Shown here: positions 30,161 through 38,877 of the stretch, in pieces
Layout: every line of letters begins with the position of its first letter
How positions within the stretch are numbered: the first letter of the stretch is position 1
IMG/VR virus record: IMGVR_UViG_3300031857_015005
Coordinates: 1-49,662 of that record
Strand: one strand, 5' to 3'
Length of the DNA stretch: 49,662 nt
From: a virus
The notes under the pieces: model-generated
The model's database searches: none
Told to the model about the DNA's origin: nothing
The model's input: only the letters and a program-made list of their open reading frames with translations
Program-made: the position numbers and the translations under genes

Positions 30161-31780
30161 TTAGAATCCGCCAGCTCCGCCATCTTGGCCTGCTTGAATT
30201 TCTTGTTGTTTCTTCATATATTCAAGATCCTCAATTTCTTGTTTCTTGTTAAGACGGTTATTTTCAGCAATATCAGAAGGATCCAATTTAAGATATTTCT
30301 CAACAACAAATTGTGCATTGAAGTAAGGTACATCAACATCCATTCCCGAAGCATCTTTACGTTTAACCATGATACCCATCATTGAAGTTACAAATTCAAT
30401 ACGTTTGGACATGATCTCCATTGTTTTCATTTCCTCAAAGACATTGTCCGCGTTAAATTTTAAAGCAAGGGTAGATTTGAATAATTCGTCTTCAGCAAGT
30501 TCTGGGTAAAGAAGACCCATTTGAATAAACAAAGGTTTAAGTAAAACTTCTTGAAAGATTGAACGTAAACGATTAATGAATTTTGCAAAACGGATTTCAT
30601 CACGGTTAGTACTGTCTGCAGAGAAATTAACTGTTCCTCCACCTTCACCTTGGTCAAAACGTGAGAATGGTATTTTAGAATCTTCTTGAAGTTTAATCTT
30701 AAAATATTTAACGATATCGTTATTACTAAGATCATAACCTTCACCACCAATAACTGAGATATCAGGTTGCTCACCATTTTTAGATGGGAACAAGTAGTTT
30801 TTGTAAAACTGCATTGACGGTTGTCCGTTTACTGCAAGTTCTCCAGATTCATAGTTAAGAGAAATATCTTCTTTGTAGATTGACATCATCTCTGCTAGAG
30901 ATTCTTTTGCTTTTTGCGGAGATTTTGTGCCAATAGGAACTACCATCTTCATACGGAACGATGAGTTCATAATGTTCCAAATAATTCTAGAGTTCTCCAT
31001 GATACGTAAAAGGTTAAAAGAACGTACCAATCTTTCTACATAAGATACACGAGAAGTAAAGTTACCTTTAGCATACGATATGTAAATAATCTGTGAGTCA
31101 AGAAGAACCCTTTTCATTGAAGGAATATCTTCGTACTGAACCCAAATCTTTTTATAGTTCCCGTCTCCGGATTTTTCAACACCAGGACGTAATGATGTAG
31201 GGTCTAATTCTTTAAAACCTACAATGTTTTTACCGTCTGGGTCAAAGATAATCTCAAAGGCAAGGAAACCGTCAATTAAAAATTGTCTAAAGTAACCCCA
31301 ACCATCATGCCCTTCATTAAAATGGAAGTGAGAGTAAATCTTTTTAAACTCTGTATTAATTTCACCGCAGATTTCATCAACTGTATCTGGTGAAAGAATT
31401 TCTTTAACTTTTGAAACATCAGGTTTTACAAAATAATTACCTTCATCATAAACGATTGCTTCATCAGATAATGTATCAAGAATAAACTCAATCTCACCGT
31501 TCATTGCAAATTTACGAAGATATTCTCTACGAGATTTGTAATCTTTGTCAAAGAAAGCAATAAACTTTTTTGAACCTACATCGGATAATGCAAGTGAGTA
31601 TAAGAATTCTTCAGGAAGATAACCTTGATTTCCAAATTCTGCTTCAGTTACACCGACTGCTCTAGACTGTCGGATAACCATGTCTTCATACCTCATTCCA
31701 AGGTTTGCAAGGTTTTTCAGACTCTTAGATAACTGTCCGAAAATTGGATTGACTCCTGTTCTATCGATAAAACCTGCCAT
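30161..31780 (-). CDS. 20: portal protein (gp20-like)
   Basis: 539 residues, T4 gp20 size (524). Family features: IMENSRIIWNIMNSSFRMKM followed by PIGTKSPQKA; the NYLFPSKNGEQPDISVIGGE block with YDLSNNDIVKYFKIKL; and TNRDEIRFAKFINRLRS near the C terminus. It forms the dodecameric ring at the unique capsid vertex, docking terminase and neck. It ends in GGAGG-type residues after a charged helix. Late-promoter motif 21 nt upstream, strong terminator after. Confidence 0.92.
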   Translation of the reverse strand: MAGFIDRTGVNPIFGQLSKSLKNLANLGMRYEDMVIRQSRAVGVTEAEFGNQGYLPEEFLYSLALSDVGSKKFIAFFDKDYKSRREYLRKFAMNGEIEFILDTLSDEAIVYDEGNYFVKPDVSKVKEILSPDTVDEICGEINTEFKKIYSHFHFNEGHDGWGYFRQFLIDGFLAFEIIFDPDGKNIVGFKELDPTSLRPGVEKSGDGNYKKIWVQYEDIPSMKRVLLDSQIIYISYAKGNFTSRVSYVERLVRSFNLLRIMENSRIIWNIMNSSFRMKMVVPIGTKSPQKAKESLAEMMSIYKEDISLNYESGELAVNGQPSMQFYKNYLFPSKNGEQPDISVIGGEGYDLSNNDIVKYFKIKLQEDSKIPFSRFDQGEGGGTVNFSADSTNRDEIRFAKFINRLRSIFQEVLLKPLFIQMGLLYPELAEDELFKSTLALKFNADNVFEEMKTMEIMSKRIEFVTSMMGIMVKRKDASGMDVDVPYFNAQFVVEKYLKLDPSDIAENNRLNKKQEIEDLEYMKKQQEIQAGQDGGAGGF

Positions 31781-31800
31781 ATATGTTTAGTTGTTTAGTT

Positions 31801-31809
31801 TATATATTC
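31801..31809 (-). promoter_or_regulatory. late-promoter-like motif GAATATATAAAC
   Basis: GAATATATA core 21 nt before the portal ATG, same spacing as other late genes. Confidence 0.55.
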
Positions 31810-31810
31810 T

Positions 31811-32548
31811 TTAACTTCCACCGGGCTTTTTGAATTTCTTCTGAGCTTGTAAAGCGCGGTTTGCATCTTTATTTCGTCTTTCACTATTTTGTAAAAGTTC
31901 AATTCTGTTTTTTAGGTATAGCGCATAAATTCCACCTATTGGTAATCCCATCATTTCTTTAGGTACAAAGTAAGGAATCATTTCAAAATCTTCCACCTCA
32001 ATTAAAACAGGATTCATTATTCTTTTAATTTCGTAATTTCTAACGGCAAAAGATAAACCTATTTTTGCATTCTTGTCAAAATTAAGTGACATAAAATACC
32101 AATTTGTGACTAAGTTATTTATTTGCATCATAGATACTAATCTATCCTCATCACTCATTTCATCTGCCTTCTTGTATGCGTCTCCAAAGATTCGGAAAGC
32201 GGTATCTATAAACTTAGCTTTAACACTCTCTGGAAGGAAATTAAGGTTCACTCCTTGAACTATGCGTTTACCTGTAGATTTTGAAACATATTCACCTATG
32301 ATATAAACCATTGGACGTTTATCGTAAAAATCCAACACGTCAGCACCTTCAGGCATATACTGGTAAGTGTAAACTCGCCCAGGCATAAAGAATTTTAATC
32401 CTTTTGCTTTAAAACGTTCTGTTTGCTCAATAATCCAATAATTTTGAAACGGATTCTCGATATACTTGTCATTAAAGTATTCGTAAGTAGTTTTTCTTAA
32501 TTCTGCTTTATTTGGATTCCTGTCATACCTATCAAAAAAATCTGTCAT
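31811..32548 (-). CDS. virion-associated hypothetical protein (gp53 position)
   Basis: 245 residues. A recognisable central motif (FFMPGRVYTYQYMPEGADVL, then DFYDKRPMVYIIG and GVNLNFLP) has the Y-x-Y-x-P...L-x-x-Y-D-x-x-P pattern common in phage structural or completion proteins that follow gp4. The C terminus is basic (RALQAQKKFKKPGGS). In T4 gene 4 is followed by 53 (baseplate wedge), so this may be a positional counterpart, but the sequence does not prove it. ATG overlaps the gp4-like stop by 4 nt. Confidence 0.65.
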   Translation of the reverse strand: MTDFFDRYDRNPNKAELRKTTYEYFNDKYIENPFQNYWIIEQTERFKAKGLKFFMPGRVYTYQYMPEGADVLDFYDKRPMVYIIGEYVSKSTGKRIVQGVNLNFLPESVKAKFIDTAFRIFGDAYKKADEMSDEDRLVSMMQINNLVTNWYFMSLNFDKNAKIGLSFAVRNYEIKRIMNPVLIEVEDFEMIPYFVPKEMMGLPIGGIYALYLKNRIELLQNSERRNKDANRALQAQKKFKKPGGS

Positions 32549-33039
32549 CGCGTTACTTTAAATAGGAAATCTTCTGTTACAATAATAAATTTATAACCTA
32601 TAGATTCAGCATGTGCTTTAGCAGCTGAAAATTTTGCAGTATTAATGATAAATGTTTTAGCTGCATAGTTAAAGTTCTTTAACTTTTGCATTGTTTGGAT
32701 TCCTTCAAACACTGGTTTCTTTAAAGATTCTTCAGGTTTAACTTCTACTAGATAATCGATTTCTTGACCGTCTTTAATACCTCTCATGTAAAAGTCAATG
32801 TAATAGTCATGTTCCTTTCCATCTATAGGACTTATGTACTTGATAGGAAATGGCTCTGATGACCACTTCAAGACATTTGTTGAATCATCACAATACCTAC
32901 AAAACTTATATTCCCAGGACGAGCGATAGATGATCTTTGTGGGATCACCTATATACTTGTCTGGGTTATTAAGAGTGTAATAGCCTTGGCGGAATTTGCT
33001 TTTGGCCGTAGGCTTGTTTGATTTTATATCAGATGCCAT
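32545..33039 (-). CDS. 4: head completion protein (gp4-like)
   Basis: 164 residues from the ATG at 33037-33039 (overlap of 11 nt with the sigma gene); an earlier in-frame start at 33072 would add 11 residues. Strong match to T4 gp4: GYYTLNNPDKYIGDPTKIIY, RSSWEYKFCRYCD, WSSEPFPIKYISPIDGKEHD, DFYMR and LVEVKPE. The D-x-D/E-x-K spacing is that of a restriction-endonuclease-like fold. It acts in capsid completion after packaging, possibly trimming or binding DNA ends. Confidence 0.9.
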   Translation of the reverse strand: MASDIKSNKPTAKSKFRQGYYTLNNPDKYIGDPTKIIYRSSWEYKFCRYCDDSTNVLKWSSEPFPIKYISPIDGKEHDYYIDFYMRGIKDGQEIDYLVEVKPEESLKKPVFEGIQTMQKLKNFNYAAKTFIINTAKFSAAKAHAESIGYKFIIVTEDFLFKVTR

Positions 33040-33373
33040 AGAAATTTTCGTTGTTGATAGAAACTTGGTCAAGCGAACTTAATGGGTGAATCTTTCTCCA
33101 ACCTTTTGCGAAACCGTTCTTTAACATTTGCGTGTAATAAGCAAAAGGATATTTCGATTTCTCTGGATTATAACTTTTCCAGTAACGGATTACATCCATC
33201 ATTGCAAAAGCAATACAATCTTTTCTGTCTTCTTCATCTTTATATCGAAATTTTTTCGACATTTCTTTTGCCATCCTTTGGAATATTTCGATAGCTCTTG
33301 GAGTTAATTCTCCTTTTTCTAATGATAACAGAACTTCTTTTTTAAGTTCTTCGGGTTCTACGTAATTTGCCAT
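33029..33373 (-). CDS. 55: late sigma factor (gp55-like)
   Basis: 114 residues, shorter than T4 gp55 (185). The core AIEIFQRMAKEMSKKFRYKD, then IAFAMMDVIRYWKSYNPEKS and KYPFAYYTQMLKNGFAKGW corresponds to the region 2-like part of gp55, including the phrase YxxPFAYxTQ. gp55 binds host core polymerase and recognises the -10-like late promoter. The repeated GATATATA motif upstream of structural genes is the likely target. The C-terminal part of gp55 that contacts the sliding clamp is short or missing here. It lies between the frameshift gene and gp4, overlapping gp4 by 11 nt. Confidence 0.75.
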   Translation of the reverse strand: MANYVEPEELKKEVLLSLEKGELTPRAIEIFQRMAKEMSKKFRYKDEEDRKDCIAFAMMDVIRYWKSYNPEKSKYPFAYYTQMLKNGFAKGWRKIHPLSSLDQVSINNENFYGI

Positions 33374-33376
33374 TTA

Positions 33377-33760
33377 TTATTTGTTGATTATAACAGATGC
33401 ACCGTCATTGGTTTCGTCTTCGAGTGCTTTTACGTAAGAGGATAATTCAGCAATACATTTATCAAGTGATTCATGTGAAAGAGATGAATTATCTTTCACA
33501 AATAATTGTAATTCTTCAAGTGATGAAACGATTTCATTTATACGTTCGGTTAATCTATCGATAACAGCTCCAACCTTATCAGGAGTATTTTCTCCGGTTT
33601 TAGGGTTTGAGTTTACATCCATTTCAGAATTATATACACCAGTTTCAAAAAGTTCTGTAGGTTCTACCAAGTTCTTCTTGATTTTAAGACGAGTGTCACC
33701 ATGTATTACTTCAACTTCTTCATCATCACCTTTACTTGTAAAGTCAAGAGCCTTAATCAT
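33377..33760 (-). CDS. C-terminal part of the frameshift fusion (or separate 127-residue protein)
   Basis: 127 residues if started at the ATG 33758-33760. The N-terminal half continues the domain begun in the -1 extension; the second half has a coiled coil (GAVIDRLTERINEIVSSLEE) and ends ETNDGASVIINK. There is no late-promoter motif or clean intergenic region before this ATG, and the frame is open far upstream, so it is more likely to be made as part of the frameshift product than alone. Function unknown; the neighbours are head and neck genes and the late sigma factor. Confidence 0.6.
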   Translation of the reverse strand: MIKALDFTSKGDDEEVEVIHGDTRLKIKKNLVEPTELFETGVYNSEMDVNSNPKTGENTPDKVGAVIDRLTERINEIVSSLEELQLFVKDNSSLSHESLDKCIAELSSYVKALEDETNDGASVIINK

Positions 33761-34021
33761 AATCTCTGTGTCAGGAGCTAATCCTGAGTTAACAGCGTCT
33801 TGACGAATTTTGCCCTTTACATACTCTTTGGCCTCTCGAACTCCAACCGATCCGCCGTCTTGCTGAGTAATCAGCTCGAGGTCATTTCCCGGTTTAGCTT
33901 GAGAGGCCTTTTTAGTTACTTCTATTTCAGTAGGATTTACAATTTTTGTAGATCCGTCTTCAAATTCTATAGTAAGAGTGCGATCAGCTTGGTTAGTACC
34001 CGTTACTCTTGCTTTTTTTTT
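33377..34021 (-). other. putative -1 frameshift site (A9) and 211-residue extension
   Basis: The 0 frame reads TTA AAA AAA AAG CAA GAG TAA. The run of nine A (34013-34021) contains A-AAA-AAG, the classic bacterial -1 slippery heptamer (dnaX). The -1 frame (GCA AGA GTA ACG) stays open for 84 codons before its first ATG (33760) and on to TAA at 33377, 211 residues in all. The part before that ATG has no start of its own and reads as ordinary protein (RTLTIEFEDGSTKIVNPTEI). The fusion would be about 737 residues. A possible 6-bp stem (AAGAGT/ACTCTT) follows the site. An A10 undercalled as A9 is the main alternative. Confidence 0.7.
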
Positions 34022-35589
34022 AAATGTTCAACTTCATCGTTTACATTTGCACCAACACCTTCAGAGATTGTTGTAAAATCTCTTAGTTCTTGTTGCACAT
34101 TAGCATATGATTCTTTAAGTGTAGAGATTTCATCGTTAATTGCTTCATAAATGTTTGTCATTTCTTCAGACTCACGAACAGCAGGATTTGCTATTGCATC
34201 AATCTTGGCTTTACGTTCTTCAAGATAGTTAATTGCCTCAAGGATTTCTGCTTTCTTAGCCTCAAGTTCTTTAATTTGTTTTTCGTCTACGTTAAGTAAG
34301 TCAGCGAAAGTGTTTCCTAAGTCATAGTTCATAAACTCTAATACTTCATTACGAGATTGTGTTCCGTTACAGTCAGCAACGAAAACATTCTCTGACATTA
34401 AAGTATTAATTTTGTTCATATGTATTTTGTCACCAGTGCGGAAGATATCTACACGACGGTGAGGATTTGAGTTTGAGAAGATTGATTTTACAAAATCAAG
34501 TTCGAAGATAGAATCCCAGTTTTCAACAATTTTATAAACAGAAGCTAAAACTTCTCTTTCTTCAATTCTGAAGATTCCAGAGTTTAAGTAAATTTTTTCA
34601 AAATCAGAATTAGTAACTGCTTTACCGTTTACTTTTACAGATGGTGCACCGTTTTCTTCAATAATTTCTACTTTCTTATCACGAGAAAATATTTTAACTC
34701 CGCTTTCAGATACTTCAACATTTGATTGAATAAGATAGTTTGCTAACCATTCAAAGTTTTCAGGAAGTAATCCTTTATCAGTATCAGAAATAACATTTAC
34801 AGATTCACCTTCTTTAACAAAGATTTTTCCAAATACTGCAAAATATTCTTTACCTTCATTAACATATACTGGAGAGTAAACATTTTTGAAGTATGCATCG
34901 CTGCTGTTTGCTTTAATTTGGAAACCGTTAGCAGATTCAGCAACTATATTGTATAATTGTTTGATTCCTGGGTCAAAAGACAACTTGTTAAGAGCTTCCA
35001 TCAGTTTAGCTCTATTAGTAGCAGTTCTTTGATTAAGGTAAGCATCGATTGGTTTTTCTAAACCAGCCATAAGATATCCAGAACTTGTAGCTTTTGCTTC
35101 AGCAACTGCTTTGTAAATTTTAATATCTTCTGCGTATTTAGAGGTATTTTCTTTAAGAATGTTTAATTGCTCCTTAACAACTGGAGACCATTCAAATTGT
35201 GATAGTGCTTCAACAGCCATATCAGCCGCAATCCATTCAGGAACTTCCTGAAGACGGCGTAAGTTTTCTATAATGTAACGAACAGAAACGTGTTTAGACA
35301 AATCGTCTTCCATTACTGCCGTGATTGCATTACGAACCCCAAGGTTATTCATTCCTGTTAAACGGTTCTCAACATTGATGAACTCCTGCACAACCGGTTC
35401 ATCCACAGATGCAATAGCTTCTATTAATGAATTAGCAATAGTTTCTTCAATAAAACTTCTTTGGCTATACGGAGAAGTTGCTGAAATGCTTCCGCTAAAC
35501 TTGTTAATTGCTTCTGAACATGCTTCACGAACTTCTGATATTTGTGTAGCGCCAAGAAGAGCTTCTACTCTTTTCTTAAGATTTGACAT
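34003..35589 (-). CDS. hypothetical structural protein, 528 residues, with frameshift end
   Basis: 528 residues. The first 260 residues are helical; the middle has beta segments (SPVYVNEGKEYFAVFGKIFV, VEIIEENGAPSVKVNGKAV); residues 430-520 form coiled coils (KELEAKKAEILEAINYLEER). The 0-frame product ends HLKKKQE right after an A9 slippery run; a -1 shift would add 211 residues. Late-promoter motif 27 nt upstream. Two products of different length from one gene would suit a virion or scaffold component needed in fixed ratio. Family not recognised. Confidence 0.75.
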   Translation of the reverse strand: MSNLKKRVEALLGATQISEVREACSEAINKFSGSISATSPYSQRSFIEETIANSLIEAIASVDEPVVQEFINVENRLTGMNNLGVRNAITAVMEDDLSKHVSVRYIIENLRRLQEVPEWIAADMAVEALSQFEWSPVVKEQLNILKENTSKYAEDIKIYKAVAEAKATSSGYLMAGLEKPIDAYLNQRTATNRAKLMEALNKLSFDPGIKQLYNIVAESANGFQIKANSSDAYFKNVYSPVYVNEGKEYFAVFGKIFVKEGESVNVISDTDKGLLPENFEWLANYLIQSNVEVSESGVKIFSRDKKVEIIEENGAPSVKVNGKAVTNSDFEKIYLNSGIFRIEEREVLASVYKIVENWDSIFELDFVKSIFSNSNPHRRVDIFRTGDKIHMNKINTLMSENVFVADCNGTQSRNEVLEFMNYDLGNTFADLLNVDEKQIKELEAKKAEILEAINYLEERKAKIDAIANPAVRESEEMTNIYEAINDEISTLKESYANVQQELRDFTTISEGVGANVNDEVEHLKKKQE

Positions 35590-35615
35590 TTTCTATTGAT
35601 ATTTTTAATCTATAC

Positions 35616-35624
35616 TATATATTC
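35616..35624 (-). promoter_or_regulatory. late-promoter-like motif GAATATATA
   Basis: GAATATATA core 27 nt before the ATG of the 528-residue gene. Confidence 0.5.
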
Positions 35625-35645
35625 GCCATCATTAATACATTTTTA

Positions 35646-37190
35646 TCATTGTATTTCAAAGATGGCAGTTTGCGGATCAAGTGTATAGTCCCCGTCATTA
35701 ACGAGAAGTGTACAGTTTTGATCCAGCACAATCCAATTATTTATCGCGTCATGCGATAGGATTTTTGTACCATTTGCTGTACCTGGTCCTTGTATAAAAC
35801 TATCAAAGTTTACACCAAGAGAAACAAGTTCAGCAACGGTTGGATTTAAGTTTGTTACTTTAGTTGGGTTAGGACCTAAAGGGTCGGTATCACCTGTAAA
35901 TGTTGCAGCAGTTAAACAAATTTGAGATTGGACAGGATTCACCTGATTTTCAATTTTTAGTTCAATGTAATTAACAGGGGTTGGAATAAATCCAGAGCCG
36001 GGACTATGAATTGTAAATCCTATTACACGCCCACAACTTACATTTGCAGAAATTTGTGGCGCAATAAAAGGTGGTGCCCCTGGCGGTGGTTGAATAAGTG
36101 GAGAAACATTAATCATTGCTTGATTTGAATAGCCATAACCTCCATCAAAAATGATTATTCTTTCAACTTCACCATTTGCATTTATGATAGCGCGAGTTTT
36201 AGCGCCTTTACCACTGCTATCAGATACATAGGATCTAATAGGATCTTGTTTAACTAGAGTTTGCGTATTACTAAAAAATGGAATACTCCAATCAAAAGCA
36301 CCATCATTTTCTGATGAATCTGCAATCATTGTCCAATCATCTTGTCCTGTAAATCTATAATAGATATTAACTCTTAAAATTGCTCCTGAATTTGTCCAAC
36401 GAATAGGAAGAGAACTACCTGATAAGTATGTGCCATTTGCAGTAGGACTTGTGTATTCAAAAATAACTTGAGTTTCTTCATTTATGATTCCTATATCCAT
36501 TCCTGGTCCACCTGCTGATGTAATACGATTCCAATTGTTTCTTTCAGTAGTTGGGTCAATTACTGGCATGTAAGTTTCAACTGCAAGCTGAAACTTGAGT
36601 TCAATTTTACTTTCAGTTTGATATGTAAATTCAAAAGTTTTTTCTAATCCGTAATCTTCGGGAAACCCTACTTGGCACGGAACTCTAAAACCTTTATAAC
36701 TTACAGAATAAACTTGAGTCTTATAAAAGGTTTCAATGATTGACTGTTGAATCTTAAACGCATCAAGATTGGTATCAGCTTCTATAACAACATCAAATTG
36801 CATTGCTAATGGAATTGAGTTTAAGAAAGCATTATATGTTTGTAATTGTCCGTCTATTTCTTTTGCATAACTACCACGAACAAAACGGTGGGTCATTGCT
36901 GATGTATTAATTGTATTTGATGTTAAAGTAACAATACCTCTTGGTATTACATCATAGTTACCATCCGCATGTTTAGGGTGCACACAATCACTCCATTCTA
37001 AAAAGAAATCTTGTAAGAATCGCTCATCACCAGTCATGCTGTAAAAGAACGGAACGGTAACTCGGTCAAATGTGTTATCACCTAATACATTATCATATTG
37101 TACAACAGTGTTTAGGAGATTAACAAGACCAACTATTACAGCTCTTGAGTGTACGTTATCTGTATTATACTTGTGAAGAAATTGTCCCAT
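35646..37190 (-). CDS. gp15-like tail completion / sheath-stabiliser protein with GGxGY repeats
   Basis: 514 residues. The first 230 (IVGLVNLLNTVVQYDNVLGD, VTVPFFYSMTGDERFLQDFF, IPLAMQFDVVIEADTNLDAF, IELKFQLAVETYMPVIDP) have the layout of T4 gp15, the ring that caps the tail and stabilises the sheath (272 residues). The C-terminal 280 residues are extra: an Ig-like stretch (LPIRWTNSGAILRVNIYYRF) and a section with IIIFDGGYGYSNQAMINVSP and GFTIHSPGSGFIPTP, similar to the repeats in the giant sheath. Call from overall layout; moderate confidence. The late-promoter motif ends only 5 nt before the ATG, leaving almost no leader. Confidence 0.6.
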   Translation of the reverse strand: MGQFLHKYNTDNVHSRAVIVGLVNLLNTVVQYDNVLGDNTFDRVTVPFFYSMTGDERFLQDFFLEWSDCVHPKHADGNYDVIPRGIVTLTSNTINTSAMTHRFVRGSYAKEIDGQLQTYNAFLNSIPLAMQFDVVIEADTNLDAFKIQQSIIETFYKTQVYSVSYKGFRVPCQVGFPEDYGLEKTFEFTYQTESKIELKFQLAVETYMPVIDPTTERNNWNRITSAGGPGMDIGIINEETQVIFEYTSPTANGTYLSGSSLPIRWTNSGAILRVNIYYRFTGQDDWTMIADSSENDGAFDWSIPFFSNTQTLVKQDPIRSYVSDSSGKGAKTRAIINANGEVERIIIFDGGYGYSNQAMINVSPLIQPPPGAPPFIAPQISANVSCGRVIGFTIHSPGSGFIPTPVNYIELKIENQVNPVQSQICLTAATFTGDTDPLGPNPTKVTNLNPTVAELVSLGVNFDSFIQGPGTANGTKILSHDAINNWIVLDQNCTLLVNDGDYTLDPQTAIFEIQ

Positions 37191-37194
37191 ACTT

Positions 37195-37202
37195 TATATA
37201 TC
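37195..37202 (-). promoter_or_regulatory. late-promoter-like motif TGATATATAAAG
   Basis: GATATATA core between the gp46-like stop and the gp15-like start. Only 5 nt separate it from the ATG, so a transcript from here would be nearly leaderless, or this copy serves a slightly different start. Confidence 0.45.
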
Positions 37203-38877
37203 ATCCAATTTTTTCAACCAATAAGTGGGAAAAACCATTGTTCTTTTGAATTTCTAAGCGATAATCAAAAATCTCGGTTGGTAATTGACTATGATTAATA
37301 ACAAATATGTTTAAGTTTAATTCCCTACAAGTTTTATGAAGTACTTTTAAGATATGATAAATTCCATCAGAATCAATAGATGAAAAGATTTCATCAAGAA
37401 AAGTAAGGTTAAGCCCAGCAAAACGAATCTTCATTAAACGGATTAACGCAATTAGTGTAGCAAAATCAATTTTCTTTCTTTCACCTGTACTTAGCTGTTC
37501 TGGAGAAATCTTAAATCCTAAATGTTGTATGTCAACATCAAATTCTTCATTAAAGGTTACACGATAATCCATGTTAAGATCAGCCATTACTTTTCGAATT
37601 TCAGCATTTAATAATGGAACAATTCTTTTTAGAGCAGATAGTTTTACGCCCCTGTCTCCAAAGATATCTTCAACGATTTTAAAGAAGTTACCTTTCTTTT
37701 CTTCTTCACTCTTTTTAACTAAAGCAGATTGTTTCTTTTCACCAGTATCTTTAATAAGTTTTTCTAAAGATTGTGTTTGCGCATCATCAACATTACCATT
37801 ACTTAATTTTGCTAATTCATTACGTAATGTAGAAATCTGAACTTCAGCGGCTGTCTTTTTGCCATTCACTTCAGAATACATTGTACGAATTTTAGTTTTC
37901 TTTTCAGTTAATTCATCTTGCTTGGTTTTAATCTCTGCCATCAGTTGTTTAGTAGCATCATTCTTTTCAAGAAAATCCTGTAACATACTTTTGTGATGAT
38001 CATCGGTTAAATCAGTTTCACAAGTAGGACATTTACCGCTTTCAAATAAATGGATCTTTTGTGTACAAATTCTTTCATCAGTACGGTGTTCGTCCATTTT
38101 ACTTGATAGAGTATTTAAAACATTCTGTACTTCTTGTTCTTTTGTGGAGATTTCTAATAATCTATCCGCTGCTTTTTTAATGAACTCTTGGAATTGTAAA
38201 ATTTTGGTTTGAAGTTCCGAACGCCTTTCTTCACCTACTGTAATAAGTTTTTCATTTAAACTAGTAAGTTCCGCGTTGGTATCTTGTATACTTCTTTCCA
38301 GTACGGCGATTTCCGTGGAAACGTTATCAAGATAGTCTTTAAGCATCTTCAATTTCATTTTAACTTTCCAACGGATACGCCCGATGATTTCCAATCCAAA
38401 TAGACGGTCAATGATTTGACGTTTATCGTTTACACCCATACTGATGAAACTCTTAAAGTCATTAATTGACAATGAAATCATATTATTAAAAACATAAAAG
38501 GGGATTCCTAAGATTTCTTCCTCTATGTATTCTTGTACATTTTTCTTTCCAGCTTGGTCATATTCAACTCCATTAATTGAGAGTTTAAAAATTCCAGGTT
38601 TAAGTCCACGTTCAATCGTAGCAATAGTTCCAGGTGTTTTCTCAATTACAATCTTAACTTTCATATTTCCGTTAAACCGATTGGGAAGATCACCCATCTT
38701 TTTATTATCAACTCTACCGTATAATCCAAATTTGATTACATCAGATATTGTTGACTTTCCTGCCCCGTTACTTCCAACTATAAGATAGAAGTTTCCTTGG
38801 TTTTCATCAAACACAATTTCTTGTGGTTTATTTCCGTAACTTCCAAAATTACTCCAGGTTATACTTTTAATCTTCAT
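37201..38877 (-). CDS. 46: recombination nuclease ATPase subunit (gp46, Rad50/SbcC-like)
   Basis: 558 residues from the ATG at 38875-38877, matching T4 gp46 (560); an earlier in-frame ATG at 38895 would lengthen the overlap with gp47. Walker A GSNGAGKST lies near the N terminus after SITWSNFGSYG; coiled coils flank the zinc hook CPTC (SGKCPTCETDL); the ABC signature LSTGERKK and Walker B LTFLDEIFSSID lie near the C terminus. With gp47 it resects DNA ends for recombination-dependent replication. The 11-nt overlap with gp47 indicates coupling. Confidence 0.93.
   Translation of the reverse strand: MKIKSITWSNFGSYGNKPQEIVFDENQGNFYLIVGSNGAGKSTISDVIKFGLYGRVDNKKMGDLPNRFNGNMKVKIVIEKTPGTIATIERGLKPGIFKLSINGVEYDQAGKKNVQEYIEEEILGIPFYVFNNMISLSINDFKSFISMGVNDKRQIIDRLFGLEIIGRIRWKVKMKLKMLKDYLDNVSTEIAVLERSIQDTNAELTSLNEKLITVGEERRSELQTKILQFQEFIKKAADRLLEISTKEQEVQNVLNTLSSKMDEHRTDERICTQKIHLFESGKCPTCETDLTDDHHKSMLQDFLEKNDATKQLMAEIKTKQDELTEKKTKIRTMYSEVNGKKTAAEVQISTLRNELAKLSNGNVDDAQTQSLEKLIKDTGEKKQSALVKKSEEEKKGNFFKIVEDIFGDRGVKLSALKRIVPLLNAEIRKVMADLNMDYRVTFNEEFDVDIQHLGFKISPEQLSTGERKKIDFATLIALIRLMKIRFAGLNLTFLDEIFSSIDSDGIYHILKVLHKTCRELNLNIFVINHSQLPTEIFDYRLEIQKNNGFSHLLVEKIG

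Noticed and set aside
30700-31000. Alternative minus frames within the portal gene
   Set aside because: Short frames lacking family features, fully inside a clear portal coding sequence.
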